The notes: a model not told the origin generated them from the letters alone. Shown: positions 1 to 7,127, numbered from the stretch's first letter. The stretch: 28,084 nt of DNA from Rhodospirillales bacterium (GCA_020638365.1 JACKIQ010000010.1:1-28084); one strand, 5' to 3'. Numbers and translations: made by a program.

Positions 1-106
1 CATATTCCAGAGGATGAAGCCATGCCAGCCGTTCAATAGCCTCATGGATTGTTTCAAGGGATGGTGCGGCATTGTCGATTATCTCTTTGATCTTTTCCTT
101 ACTCAT
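1..106 (-). CDS. N-terminal fragment of a probable element-encoded replication helicase/ATPase (partial)
   Basis: Only the first 35 codons are present; the gene runs off the left edge. The ATG at 106-104 overlaps the stop of the upstream primase gene (ATGAGTAA), the coupling usual for primase-helicase pairs in phage and satellite modules. The visible peptide is charged and helical and ends in LHPLEY at residues 30-35. As I recall, a similar leucine-proline-leucine-glutamate-tyrosine stretch occurs near the start of many DUF3987/D5-like helicase proteins next to integrases. The ATPase motifs would lie outside the window. That the gene exists is well supported by its start, frame and coupling; the function is inferred from that short motif and from position. 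Confidence 0.55.
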   Translation of the reverse strand, partial: MSKEKIKEIIDNAAPSLETIHEAIERLAWLHPLEY

Positions 107-1028
107 TCCGCTGCCCCTGTAAAAAATCGTTGAAATCACCAGCACAGGGCGGCACAGCCAAACGTCCGCCAACAGCGGCAGCAGCTTCCCGTGCTTTGGT
201 CAGGCCGGGATTGCCGGGGGTGTTTGCGTCGTTGTCCGCGCACAGAACGATCTCCGCGACGGAAAATTTCGTCCTTAACGCCTGTGCAACCGGCAAGAGG
301 TTTCCGGCATCGAACGCTACGGCCACAGCAAGGCCCGTAGATTCGTAAATCGTGGCGGCGGTGGCAAATCCCTCCGCAATACAGAGGGACTCTGTGGGGG
401 TTCCCAGCGCGAAATAACAGCCTTTCTTGCGCCCGCCCGATAAAAACCGCTTGTTGCCATCACCATCTATGAATTGCAGGCTGTGAAGATTCCCGCCGCT
501 ATCGCGCATGGGTATAACCAGCAATCCTTTATGAAGGCGAAGGCCGTGGCTCTTAACGCCCTTTTTCACCAGATAGGGGTGGCTGTCCGGCGCTAGAGGT
601 AAGGATTGCCAGATCAGCAGCGCCTTATCCCACGCAGCTTGCCGCCGTTTTGCTTCCTCAGATTCACGGGCCTTTTGTGCCTCGATCATGCGGCGGCGGT
701 TTTGTTCCCGCTGCGCCTGTGTCAGTTCCCGGTCAGTCTTCCCACACCATGTTTCCGATATGCCGCGCTTCCAGCATCCGAAAGCACCGGCAGGCAGGCT
801 ATCGCCATAAAGGACATACCAGCCGTTTTCCGATCCGGCCTTGTCACCCTCAACACGGAAACGGTGCAGCTTGCCGTCCGAGATGATCGCGTCTTTTATA
901 ACAAGTCCAGCCTCGCTCATGGCGGATTTGAAATCCGGTTGCGGACAATCGGCAAGTTTGCTACGGTAAGAGCGTCTATATTTCTTGGCCCCGTTCGCAG
1001 CGGGGCTTTCTTTTGTCTTCGGTTCCAT
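99..1028 (-). CDS. Toprim-domain DNA primase of a mobile element
   Basis: 309-aa protein resembling phage and plasmid primases with a C-terminal Toprim domain, which make RNA primers for replication. Residues 150-153 read HPYL within a 'HPYLVKKGV' block typical of these proteins. The Toprim glutamate is E219 in 'CIAEGFATA', and the metal-binding aspartates are D265 and D267 in 'CADNDA'. A later GDFNDFL motif (298-303) also fits the family. I see no clear N-terminal zinc finger; residues 100-133 are highly charged and probably coiled. The ATG lies 2 nt after the alpA-like stop, and GGAGG sits 6 nt upstream inside the alpA end, so the two are probably cotranscribed. It overlaps the next gene by 8 bp. 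It probably supports autonomous replication of the excised element. Confidence 0.82.
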   Translation of the reverse strand: MEPKTKESPAANGAKKYRRSYRSKLADCPQPDFKSAMSEAGLVIKDAIISDGKLHRFRVEGDKAGSENGWYVLYGDSLPAGAFGCWKRGISETWCGKTDRELTQAQREQNRRRMIEAQKARESEEAKRRQAAWDKALLIWQSLPLAPDSHPYLVKKGVKSHGLRLHKGLLVIPMRDSGGNLHSLQFIDGDGNKRFLSGGRKKGCYFALGTPTESLCIAEGFATAATIYESTGLAVAVAFDAGNLLPVAQALRTKFSVAEIVLCADNDANTPGNPGLTKAREAAAAVGGRLAVPPCAGDFNDFLQGQRNE

Positions 1029-1030
1029 GC

Positions 1031-1249
1031 CTAGCCTCCGTCATGCGAAAAGGACTGCATCCAGGCGCGAATATCTTCTACCCTCCACGCCGTTACGCGC
1101 TCGGACAGCTTGACGGGAGCCGGAAAAGTTCCATCCTTAACCTTTCTCCACAAAGTAGCAGGCGAAAAAGGAATAGGGCTGGGGATGATCTCCGACTGGC
1201 GCAAAAAGCCAGTTTTAGGAAAATCGGGTAAGGCGTCTTGTTGTTTCAT
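1031..1249 (-). CDS. AlpA-family helix-turn-helix DNA-binding protein
   Basis: 72-aa protein of the AlpA/MerR-like winged-helix group. In P4-like and CP4-57-like elements, members activate the integrase or act as excision factors. The recognition region is visible around residues 31-62: 'SPATLWRKVKDGTFPAPVKL', then an aromatic-rich wing and 'VEDIRAWM'. This matches the family pattern of a helix-turn-helix followed by a tryptophan-valine-aspartate wing. The length is normal for the family. A GAGG ribosome binding site lies 7 nt before the ATG. It lies just upstream of the primase gene and downstream of the integrase and cargo genes, as expected for the control gene of a small integrative element. 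Whether it acts on the TACCCGG repeats before the integrase is not known. Confidence 0.85.
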   Translation of the reverse strand: MKQQDALPDFPKTGFLRQSEIIPSPIPFSPATLWRKVKDGTFPAPVKLSERVTAWRVEDIRAWMQSFSHDGG

Positions 1250-1272
1250 GGTATGACCTCATAGCTGGTGAT

Positions 1273-1281
1273 TCACTGTGA
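1273..1281. promoter_or_regulatory. Small palindrome upstream of the AlpA-like gene, possible operator
   Basis: The 88-bp gap between the AlpA-like gene and the cargo gene contains the perfect odd palindrome TCACTGTGA, about 24-32 bp upstream of the ATG. It could be an operator for the AlpA-like protein or another element regulator. A 9-bp palindrome can occur by chance, so confidence is low. No convincing -35/-10 pair was found in this gap. Confidence 0.18.
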
Positions 1282-1337
1282 GATCATGTTTCGCTTATAT
1301 TTTTCAACCAGTCAGGAAGACGGGAAAAAACCAAATC

Positions 1338-2099
1338 TTATCCTTTGCTGTCTGACCAAAGCTGGCCGTGGATTTCATGCTCTTTCAACCGCCTTAATCT
1401 CTTCTCCAAGGCCCAATGATTTATGTCTCCCGGATAGGGTAAAAGGCGCAAAATATAGTCCAAAAACTCAATAATTTTCCCCTTCGCTGTTTCCGTATCT
1501 TTGTCGAGATATGCTTTCGGGATTTCTCCCGTAATGTCCCGATACAGTTTGCACAGTGACTCCAAGAGATAATTAGCATAGGCATTTTCAGGCTTGGTTT
1601 CACCTGGGCCTTTTACAGCCGATTCCGCCCGGTTCAAAACGGACGAAAAGTAGCCTTCCACCTTCTCAAGGGATTCTATAGCCGTAGAAAAATTCCTGTC
1701 GTATGTCGCAACATTATATCCTACCAAACCAGCACTAAGATTAGGACTGGCCTCCGAAGCCTCGTAAAGCCACATTCTGGCTAAATTGGGCGGTTTTGAA
1801 ATTTCGCTTCTTACCTCGACCGGGCCAGCCAAAGATCGCAGAACCTCCAGGGCATCAGATATTTTCTTATGCTGCGATTTGAATAGTTTTTTCATTTTTG
1901 AAGGCGGAACCCAACGGTCAAAGGGCTCTGGATTGCGAAAAATCATCTTAATGAAGTCCAAGCGTTGCTGGATTTCTTCTTTGGTAGAAATTACCGAGCC
2001 ATCTGGCTTAATAAATTGATCCGAAGGTTTGACGCCTAAAATTTCGGCAACGTGATCAATAACCTCTTCAGGGAACCCCGCATCTCCTTGAGATCTCAT
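1338..2099 (-). CDS. Hypothetical protein, cargo of the integrative element
   Basis: 253-aa soluble protein with no signal peptide, membrane segment or metal-binding cluster that I can see. I do not recognise a named family. The N-terminal part (residues 5-75) is polar and helical. The C-terminal third (about 165-240) has 'YANYLLESLCKLYRDITGEIP' style helices, followed by a stretch ending 'IEFLDYILRLLPYPG'. A tyrosine-arginine-glutamate/aspartate-x-threonine-glycine block like this occurs, as I recall, in uncharacterised proteins encoded beside integrases. The ATG follows the integrase stop by 4 nt with only a weak AAGG upstream, so translation is probably coupled to the integrase. It may be a replication accessory, superinfection-control or defence gene; nothing in the sequence decides between these. 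Confidence 0.7.
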   Translation of the reverse strand: MRSQGDAGFPEEVIDHVAEILGVKPSDQFIKPDGSVISTKEEIQQRLDFIKMIFRNPEPFDRWVPPSKMKKLFKSQHKKISDALEVLRSLAGPVEVRSEISKPPNLARMWLYEASEASPNLSAGLVGYNVATYDRNFSTAIESLEKVEGYFSSVLNRAESAVKGPGETKPENAYANYLLESLCKLYRDITGEIPKAYLDKDTETAKGKIIEFLDYILRLLPYPGDINHWALEKRLRRLKEHEIHGQLWSDSKG

Positions 2100-2103
2100 T
2101 TTC

Positions 2104-3384
2104 TCATACTGCCTTTTTGAAATTGGCTATGATGACCTTATTCCCATCTTCGTGGTTCTCAAACTGATCCAGCATGTCGGCCCATTGCTGCATCATTTTC
2201 TTACGATCTTCTAGGTGCGTGGCATGATTATATGTCCCGCGCACAGCGTTTTGCTCTACATGAGCAAGCTGACGCTCAATCCAGTCAGGCTGAAAGCCTA
2301 TTTCATTAAGGTGTGTACTGCCTGTCGTGCGCGTTGCATGGGGGCTATAGCGGCCAGACCAGCCTATATTTTTGAGCGCCTGACGAAAGGCATTATCCGT
2401 CATAGCACCATCGCGCTTATCTCTGTGCGGAAAAACGTGTGGACGATGGCCAGTGAATTTCTGCATACCTTCCAGAACTTCTATGGCCTGCCTCGGCAAC
2501 GGAACAATATGTTCTTTGCGTTTTTTCATCCGTCCGGCAGGAATCCGCCACAGCTTTTGCTCAAAATCAATCTCATCCCAGCGAGCGCCGACAATCTCAT
2601 TCGGACGACACAACGTCAGCCACATGAGTTTGAAAGCCGAAACAACCTGAAAATTGCGCTCATACCCGGCCAGATCGCGCAGCAATTCACCGATTTCTTC
2701 CTTAGTCAGAGGCCGCTTATGCTGAGTCTTGTTGGCAGGCAAAGCCTTACGGACGGGATAAACTGGGTCTGTCTCTGCCAGCAAGTTTGCAATCGCAAAC
2801 TCGAAAATCGCTGACATGGTGCGTTTGGCTTCATCTTTTACCGAAGGGCCGTTTTTATCGTCAGCTTTCTTGAGAACATCCAGAATATGCGCGGGCTTGA
2901 TCTGACGCACAGGCAGCTTACCAATATGTGGGAACACAACCCGCTCCAGCATATCCAGCCGCCGCTTCTTGGTGATCTCCTCCCAATCCCGCAGCGTAAT
3001 CCATTTCCGACCCACAGCCTCGAAGGTGTTGGCAAATTCATTCTCTCGTTTAATCTTGTCAAGCTGGCGGCTATGCGCCGGATTAAATCCCTGCTTGACC
3101 AACGCCCGTGCCTTATCGCGCTCTTTACGGGCTTCTGCCGATGTAAAGCGCAGCCCATTACGCCGGATTTGCGCCTCCTCTTCGGTTTCCTTCCCGGTAA
3201 CGTAAACATAATCACCAATGGCGAACATGCTCTCCTTACGCTTGCCCTGATGGACTAACTCGAAGCGGTAGCGCCATGCCTTCGTGCCATTAGGCTTCAC
3301 CTCCAGATACAGCCCTTTGGCATCTTTAAGCCTGTAAGGCTTGTCCTGGGGCTTTGCGTTTCTGCATTGGGTTTCTGTGAGCAT
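2104..3384 (-). CDS. P4-type tyrosine recombinase (integrase)
   Basis: 426-aa site-specific recombinase that integrates and excises the element. The N-terminal DUF4102-like arm-binding domain spans about residues 1-90 ('YRLKDAKGLYLEVKPNG'), followed by a core-binding helical domain (about 115-205). The catalytic domain follows (about 225-390). The catalytic residues are all present: R260 in 'TLCRPNEI', H349 and R352 in 'HATR', H375 in 'LAH', and tyrosine Y385 in 'RGTYNHA'. A lysine-rich beta hairpin (286-290) can supply the catalytic lysine. Length is normal and the gene looks intact. GGAGG lies 5 nt before the ATG. The start codon faces ychF, so the gene reads away from the chromosomal boundary, as usual for island integrases next to their attachment site. 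The element is therefore probably still mobile. Confidence 0.93.
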   Translation of the reverse strand: MLTETQCRNAKPQDKPYRLKDAKGLYLEVKPNGTKAWRYRFELVHQGKRKESMFAIGDYVYVTGKETEEEAQIRRNGLRFTSAEARKERDKARALVKQGFNPAHSRQLDKIKRENEFANTFEAVGRKWITLRDWEEITKKRRLDMLERVVFPHIGKLPVRQIKPAHILDVLKKADDKNGPSVKDEAKRTMSAIFEFAIANLLAETDPVYPVRKALPANKTQHKRPLTKEEIGELLRDLAGYERNFQVVSAFKLMWLTLCRPNEIVGARWDEIDFEQKLWRIPAGRMKKRKEHIVPLPRQAIEVLEGMQKFTGHRPHVFPHRDKRDGAMTDNAFRQALKNIGWSGRYSPHATRTTGSTHLNEIGFQPDWIERQLAHVEQNAVRGTYNHATHLEDRKKMMQQWADMLDQFENHEDGNKVIIANFKKAV

Positions 3385-3403
3385 CTCTGCCTCCTGCTTT
3401 CTG

Positions 3404-3456
3404 TACCCGGTTTTTGAAGCCGGGTATTTTTGCGTTGTACCCGGTTCTATACCCGG
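3404..3456. repeat. TACCCGG repeat cluster in the integrase leader
   Basis: Three direct copies of TACCCGGTT start at 3404, 3438 and 3450, and one inverted copy (CCGGGTA) lies at 3420-3426. The first and inverted copies form a 23-bp hairpin/palindrome (10-bp arms, one G-T pair, 3-nt loop). The right-hand copies overlap or adjoin the possible integrase -10 box. This is the layout of a repressor operator array or of integrase/AlpA arm-type binding sites. The hairpin is followed by TTTTT on the plus strand, but no plus-strand gene lies upstream, so I do not call it a terminator. Confidence 0.6.
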
Positions 3457-3474
3457 TTTTCTATGAGATGACAG
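3446..3474 (-). promoter_or_regulatory. Possible integrase promoter
   Basis: On the minus strand, CTGTCA (3474-3469) and TATAGA (3451-3446) are separated by 17 bp, each matching four of six sigma-70 consensus positions. Transcription would start near 3440, about 55 nt before the integrase ATG. Two TACCCGG copies overlap the -10 and start region, so repression by a repeat-binding protein is plausible. Confidence 0.35.
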
Positions 3475-3573
3475 GATAGGGGATGATTTTTAAAAAGACA
3501 AATAATCTTTTAAAATCAAATGCTTTTTGTTGTTATGAGACTTTGTGAAATCTCTTGAGAAGGCCAGATCGGT

Positions 3574-4677
3574 TTAGACGTTAAACCTGAAGAGGATGAC
3601 GTCGCCGTCCTTGACGGTGTAGTCCTTGCCTTCCTGGCGCATTTTGCCTTTTTCCTTGGCGCCGGTTTCGCCGTTGCAGGACAGGTAATCCTCGAAGGCG
3701 ATGACTTCGGCGCGGATGAAGCCGCGTTCGAAATCGGAGTGGATGCAGCCCGCCGCTTCGGGGGCCTTGGCGCCCTTGCGGACGGTCCATGCGCGGGTTT
3801 CCTTCGGGCCGCAGGTGAAGAAAGTCTGGAGGTTGAGGAGCTTGTACCCCGCCTCTATGACCCGGTTCAACCCCGGTTCGGTGAGCCCCATTGACCCAAG
3901 GTATTCGGCTTTTTCCTCCTCGGACTCAAGCTGCGCGATCTCGGATTCGATTGCTGCGCTGATGACCACGGATTGCGCGCCTTTATCCTTTGCCATCCGT
4001 TCGACCTGCGCGGTCCATTGATTGCCCTTTTCCGCGTCGGCTTCCTTCACGTTGCAGACGTAGAGAACCGGTTTTGAGGTGATGAGCTGGCAGAGCTTCA
4101 TCCACCGGGCCTGATCCTCGTTTTCCACAGGCACGGCCCGGGCGGGCTTTCCTTCGTCAAGCGCCTGCTTGACCCGCAGCATAAAGTCATATTGAGCCTT
4201 GGCTTCCTTGTCGCCGCCCTTGGCCTTGCGCTCCATGTTGGCGATCTGCTTGCCTAGACTTTCCATGTCAGCGAGCATCAGTTCGGTTTCTATGACCTCT
4301 TCATCGCGCAGGGGATCGACTGAACCCTCGACATGGTGGATGTCCCCGTCCTCGAAGCAGCGCAGCACGTGAATGATCGCGTCGGTTTCGCGGATATTGG
4401 CCAGAAACTGGTTGCCCAGCCCCTCCCCCTTGCTGGCGCCCTTGACGAGACCCGCTATATCGACGAATTCGAGTTGCGTGGGGATGATATTCTGCGAGCC
4501 CACGATTTTGGCGAGTTGCTCCTGTCTTTTGTCCGGAACGGCTACCCTGCCTATGTTCGGCTCGATCGTGCAGAAGGGAAAATTGGCCGCCTGCGCCGCC
4601 GCCGTTGCCGTCAGCGCGTTGAAGAGAGTCGATTTTCCGACATTGGGCAAACCTACAATCCCGCAATTAAACCCCAT
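3574..4677 (-). CDS. ychF: Ribosome-binding ATPase YchF
   Basis: 367-aa Obg-family P-loop protein (OLA1/YchF) that binds ribosomes and, unusually for the family, prefers ATP to GTP. The P-loop is GLPNVGKST at residues 9-17. The switch region contains 'DIAGLVKGASKGEGLGN'. The base-recognition motif is NVKEAD, the NxxE form linked to ATP preference, in place of the NKxD of GTPases. The C-terminal TGS domain ends in the conserved FRFNV. Length is typical. The ATG overlaps the end of pth by 11 bp, and an AAGGA-like ribosome binding site lies inside pth, so the pair is one transcriptional unit. The 3' end faces the mobile element, which inserted just downstream without breaking the gene. Confidence 0.97.
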   Translation of the reverse strand: MGFNCGIVGLPNVGKSTLFNALTATAAAQAANFPFCTIEPNIGRVAVPDKRQEQLAKIVGSQNIIPTQLEFVDIAGLVKGASKGEGLGNQFLANIRETDAIIHVLRCFEDGDIHHVEGSVDPLRDEEVIETELMLADMESLGKQIANMERKAKGGDKEAKAQYDFMLRVKQALDEGKPARAVPVENEDQARWMKLCQLITSKPVLYVCNVKEADAEKGNQWTAQVERMAKDKGAQSVVISAAIESEIAQLESEEEKAEYLGSMGLTEPGLNRVIEAGYKLLNLQTFFTCGPKETRAWTVRKGAKAPEAAGCIHSDFERGFIRAEVIAFEDYLSCNGETGAKEKGKMRQEGKDYTVKDGDVILFRFNV

Positions 4678-5296
4678 CGTTTCGATCCTTTTTCTCGTCC
4701 GTTTCGCCGTCGTTTTTCTTAGCTGTGTTGTTTACCGGCTTCAGGTTTTTGGCGTAAAGCCCCGGATTGCCGGATAAAATATCCGGCACCTGTTTAATCA
4801 TTTTTTCAAGGGTGTTTTCAAGCCATTCCCTGTCCTGAGCCGAAAAATCGTTGAGGACATAGTTGCTGACATCCCCGCCCTTCGGGGGCCGCCCTATTCC
4901 GATGCGCACCCGCCAGAAATCTGGCGTACCCAAAGACGCCTGCACGGACTTCAGGCCGTTATGCCCGGCATTGCCTCCGCCGATTTTTACACGGATTTCG
5001 CCGGGCGGGAGATCGGCCTCGTCATGAAAAACAACGATACGATCCGGGGTAATTTTATAGAAGTGCGCGGCCTTAAGGACCGACTGTCCGGAGAGATTCA
5101 TATAGGTTTGAGGTTTGAGAAGGACGACCTTCCTGTTTTTTATCTTTCCTTCGGCGAGTTGCCCCTCAAATTTTGAGCGAAAAGACCCGAAGCCGGAATA
5201 TGAAGCGGCAATACCGTCCACGACCATAAAGCCGACATTGTGCCGGTTTTTGCGGTACTTGTCCCCGGGATTGCCCAAGCCAGCGAACAGCCACAT
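4667..5296 (-). CDS. pth: Peptidyl-tRNA hydrolase
   Basis: 209-aa cytoplasmic esterase that releases tRNA from prematurely dropped peptidyl-tRNA. Family signatures are visible: GLGNPG at residues 6-11, NRHNVGF at 17-23 with catalytic H19, the metal-independent catalytic Asp region 'HDEADLP', and 'GGGNAGHNGLKS'. The frame is open to 5392, but that would add 32 residues unlike the family and would overlap the upstream terminator. The start at 5296 has AGGAGA about 11 nt upstream and gives the normal length. The C-terminal tail is lysine/aspartate-rich. The gene is followed by ychF with an 11-bp overlap, and preceded by rplY with a terminator between. Confidence 0.95.
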   Translation of the reverse strand: MWLFAGLGNPGDKYRKNRHNVGFMVVDGIAASYSGFGSFRSKFEGQLAEGKIKNRKVVLLKPQTYMNLSGQSVLKAAHFYKITPDRIVVFHDEADLPPGEIRVKIGGGNAGHNGLKSVQASLGTPDFWRVRIGIGRPPKGGDVSNYVLNDFSAQDREWLENTLEKMIKQVPDILSGNPGLYAKNLKPVNNTAKKNDGETDEKKDRNDGV

Positions 5297-5328
5297 CTCG
5301 GTTTCTTCTCCTGAGTCCTGCGAAGAGG

Positions 5329-5368
5329 AAAAAAGCGCCGGCCGCTCCTTGCGAAACCCGGCGCTTTT
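5329..5368 (-). terminator. Intrinsic terminator between rplY and pth
   Basis: On the minus strand AAAAGCGCCGG and CCGGCGCTTTT form an 11-bp perfect stem around a loop of about 16 nt, followed by a T run. It lies directly after the rplY stop and about 30 bp before the pth start. It should end or attenuate rplY transcription, so pth-ychF may depend on read-through or on a weak promoter close by. Confidence 0.85.
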
Positions 5369-5388
5369 CAATAACCAGTCTAGAAGTT

Positions 5389-6063
5389 TCACTTCTTCTC
5401 TGCGCCGGCTTCAGCAGCGGGAGCAGCGGCTCCTTCAGCAGGGGCCTGCCCTTCTTCACCGCCTTCGGTCGCTTCTTCTTCGCCAGCTTCCTTGCCTACT
5501 TTCGGCGCCATGATTGTGGCGATCGTAAAGTCGCGGTTAGAGATCACGGGCTTAACCCCTTCGGGCAGAGCGGCGTCGCTGATCTTGATCGGATCGCCGA
5601 GTTCCTTGCCAGCAAGGTCGACGTCGATCTGTTCGGGGATATCCATTGCGCTGCACATCAGTTCGACCTCGTGGCGAACGACGTTCAGAACACCTTTCTG
5701 GAAAATTCCCGGCGAGTCATCGTGGTTGATGAAATGAACGGGAACCCAGACAGGGATCATCGTTTTCGGCGTTACACGCAGAAAATCTATATGCTCGATC
5801 GCATCGGTCACGGGGTGAATCTGAACATCCCTGGCGAGAGCCAGGTGCTCCTTTCCCTCAAGCTGAATATCGTACAATGTGGTAAACATATGACCACGGC
5901 GATATTCGATCATGCATTCATTCAGGGACATGGATATTTTTACAGGCTCCTTCTTATCGCCGTAGATTACGGCGGGAATACGGCCTTCGCGACGTAACGA
6001 GCGTGCGACCCCTTTACCTGCGCGCTCGCGTTTAGCCGCTATTAAAGCGTTTTTCTTTGTCAT
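5389..6063 (-). CDS. rplY: 50S ribosomal protein L25 (Ctc/TL5 type)
   Basis: 224-aa long form of L25, which binds 5S rRNA in the large subunit. The N-terminal L25 domain (about residues 3-92, beginning with a lysine/arginine-rich segment and 'RREGRIPAVIYG') is followed by the CTC/TL5 beta domain (about 98-185). The tail from about 187 is low-complexity alanine, glutamate and glycine, common in alphaproteobacterial L25. The ATG at 6063 follows GAGG and overlaps the stop of a 10-codon upstream reading frame. A sigma-70-like promoter lies about 60-90 bp upstream, so the gene is probably transcribed both from prs and on its own. A strong terminator follows. Confidence 0.96.
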   Translation of the reverse strand: MTKKNALIAAKRERAGKGVARSLRREGRIPAVIYGDKKEPVKISMSLNECMIEYRRGHMFTTLYDIQLEGKEHLALARDVQIHPVTDAIEHIDFLRVTPKTMIPVWVPVHFINHDDSPGIFQKGVLNVVRHEVELMCSAMDIPEQIDVDLAGKELGDPIKISDAALPEGVKPVISNRDFTIATIMAPKVGKEAGEEEATEGGEEGQAPAEGAAAPAAEAGAEKK

Positions 6064-6092
6064 TTCAATAACCTCGTATCATTTGTAATCAT
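6060..6092 (-). CDS. Possible 10-codon leader peptide of rplY
   Basis: A short reading frame (peptide MITNDTRLLK) starts at 6092. It has a consensus GGAGG (6102-6098) 5 nt before its ATG, a better ribosome binding site than that of rplY itself. Its TGA overlaps the rplY ATG as ATGA, the same coupling used elsewhere in this window. It may tune translation of rplY. Without conservation data this may be coincidental. Confidence 0.35.
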   Translation of the reverse strand: MITNDTRLLK

Positions 6093-6125
6093 GCCGACCT
6101 CCAGGGGTGCCAGCACAGACGGGGA

Positions 6126-6155
6126 AAAATAGGACGAAAAAGGCTGTTCTTTCAA
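6126..6155 (-). promoter_or_regulatory. Probable rplY promoter
   Basis: On the minus strand TTGAAA (6155-6150, five of six consensus) and TATTTT (6131-6126, four of six) are 18 bp apart. The predicted start, near 6119, would give a leader of about 56 nt that includes the short upstream reading frame. It lies in the 107-bp gap after prs. Confidence 0.5.
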
Positions 6156-6170
6156 GTGTTTTTTACCGGA

Positions 6171-7127
6171 TTACTTGAAAAGCTCGGAAATTGAGCGTTC
6201 CTCGAAAATCCGCAGGCTGGCTTCGCCTATGAGCGGGGCTATGCTGATCTGCTCGATTTTAGGGGATTTTTTCATCTCATCCGTCGCGGCGATGCTGTCG
6301 GTTATGACCAGCTTTTCCAAGGGTGAGTTGGCAACCTTGTTCAGGGCTTCGCCCGAGAGAACCCCGTGAACGACATAGGCGGCCACGTCCAGCGCCCCTT
6401 TCTTTTTCAGGGCGGCGGCGGCGTTGCAGAGGGTTCCGCCGGAATCGACGATATCATCGACGAGGATACAGGATTTTCCTTCCACGTTTCCGATCACATT
6501 CATGACCTCGGACACGCCCGCTTCCGCCCGCCTTTTGTCAATAATGGCCAGATCCGCCTTCAGGCGCTTGGCCAGGGCGCGTGCGCGAACTACGCCGCCC
6601 ACGTCCGGCGAAATGATACAAAGAGGCCTGTCCGCATAAGTTTTTCGGATATGCGGGACAAAAACCGGGCCGGAAATGAGATTGTCCACGGGGATATCGA
6701 AAAATCCCTGAATCTGGCCGGCGTGAAGTTCCAAAGTCAAAACGCGATCTGCGCCTGCCGCCGTAATCAGATTCGCGACCAGCTTTGCGGAGATCGGGGT
6801 GCGCCCGCCGGTCTTGCGATCCTGCCGGGCGTAGCCGAAATACGGAATGACCGCCGTTATACGACGGGCGGAACCACGCTTGAGTGCGTCAATCGCAATG
6901 AGAAGTTCCATCAAATGGTCGTTTGCAGGAAACGAGGTTGACTGAATAAAGAACGTGTCCTTGCCGCGCACATTCTCCATGATCTCGACGAAAATTTCCT
7001 TATCGTTGAAGCGCTTGATGCTGCACTGGGTCAGGGGAACGTCCAGATATGAGGAAATCGCCTCCGCAAGCGGGCGGTTGGAATTACCGGAAATGAGCTT
7101 CATCGTGTGCGTGTAGGTTCCGGACAT
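6171..7127 (-). CDS. prs: Ribose-phosphate pyrophosphokinase
   Basis: 318-aa enzyme that makes PRPP from ribose 5-phosphate and ATP, feeding purine, pyrimidine, histidine, tryptophan and NAD synthesis. The N-terminal 'KLISGNSNRPLA' block, the ATP-site region 'YFGYARQDRK', the metal-binding 'ELHAGQIQGFFD' and the PRPP loop 'DDIVDSGGT' are all present in family order. Length fits class I enzymes. The ATG at 7127 has AAAGAAG upstream. A start eight codons later (7103) is possible and would give the more standard N-terminus MKLISG, but it has a weaker binding site. A sigma-70-like promoter lies 47-75 bp upstream, so prs is probably at least partly independent of pgeF. Confidence 0.96.
   Translation of the reverse strand: MSGTYTHTMKLISGNSNRPLAEAISSYLDVPLTQCSIKRFNDKEIFVEIMENVRGKDTFFIQSTSFPANDHLMELLIAIDALKRGSARRITAVIPYFGYARQDRKTGGRTPISAKLVANLITAAGADRVLTLELHAGQIQGFFDIPVDNLISGPVFVPHIRKTYADRPLCIISPDVGGVVRARALAKRLKADLAIIDKRRAEAGVSEVMNVIGNVEGKSCILVDDIVDSGGTLCNAAAALKKKGALDVAAYVVHGVLSGEALNKVANSPLEKLVITDSIAATDEMKKSPKIEQISIAPLIGEASLRIFEERSISELFK

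Larger units (their letters stand above)
3385..3573. other. Element/chromosome boundary region between integrase and ychF
   Basis: This 189-bp gap holds no gene or tRNA end that I can find. It is likely to contain the right attachment site. Next to the integrase it has the TACCCGG repeats and a possible promoter. Further right is an A+T-rich imperfect inverted repeat (arms at 3485-3497 and 3507-3517, TTTTAAAA cores) which could be a recombination accessory site. The other end of the element is outside the window, so the core duplication cannot be identified. The core could reach into the 3' end of ychF. Confidence 0.4.

Noticed and set aside
2215..2814. 199-codon plus-strand frame opposite the integrase
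   Set aside because: It is antisense to a conserved integrase, and its translation has no family features or ribosome binding site.
3404..3435. TACCCGG hairpin followed by TTTTT as a plus-strand terminator
   Set aside because: No plus-strand gene lies upstream, and the motif recurs twice without a hairpin, so a binding-site array fits better.
3404..3456. TACCCGG copies as replication iterons
   Set aside because: The spacing is irregular, one copy is inverted, and they sit on a promoter rather than near the primase; an operator or arm-site role fits better.
3457..3573. tRNA 3' end as the integration target
   Set aside because: No acceptor stem, T-arm sequence or CCA-type end could be built here on either strand.
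5297..5392. 32-codon upstream extension of pth
   Set aside because: It covers the rplY terminator and lacks family similarity; the ATG at 5296 has a good ribosome binding site.
6366..6941. 191-codon plus-strand frame opposite prs
   Set aside because: It is a shadow of a conserved enzyme gene with random-like composition.
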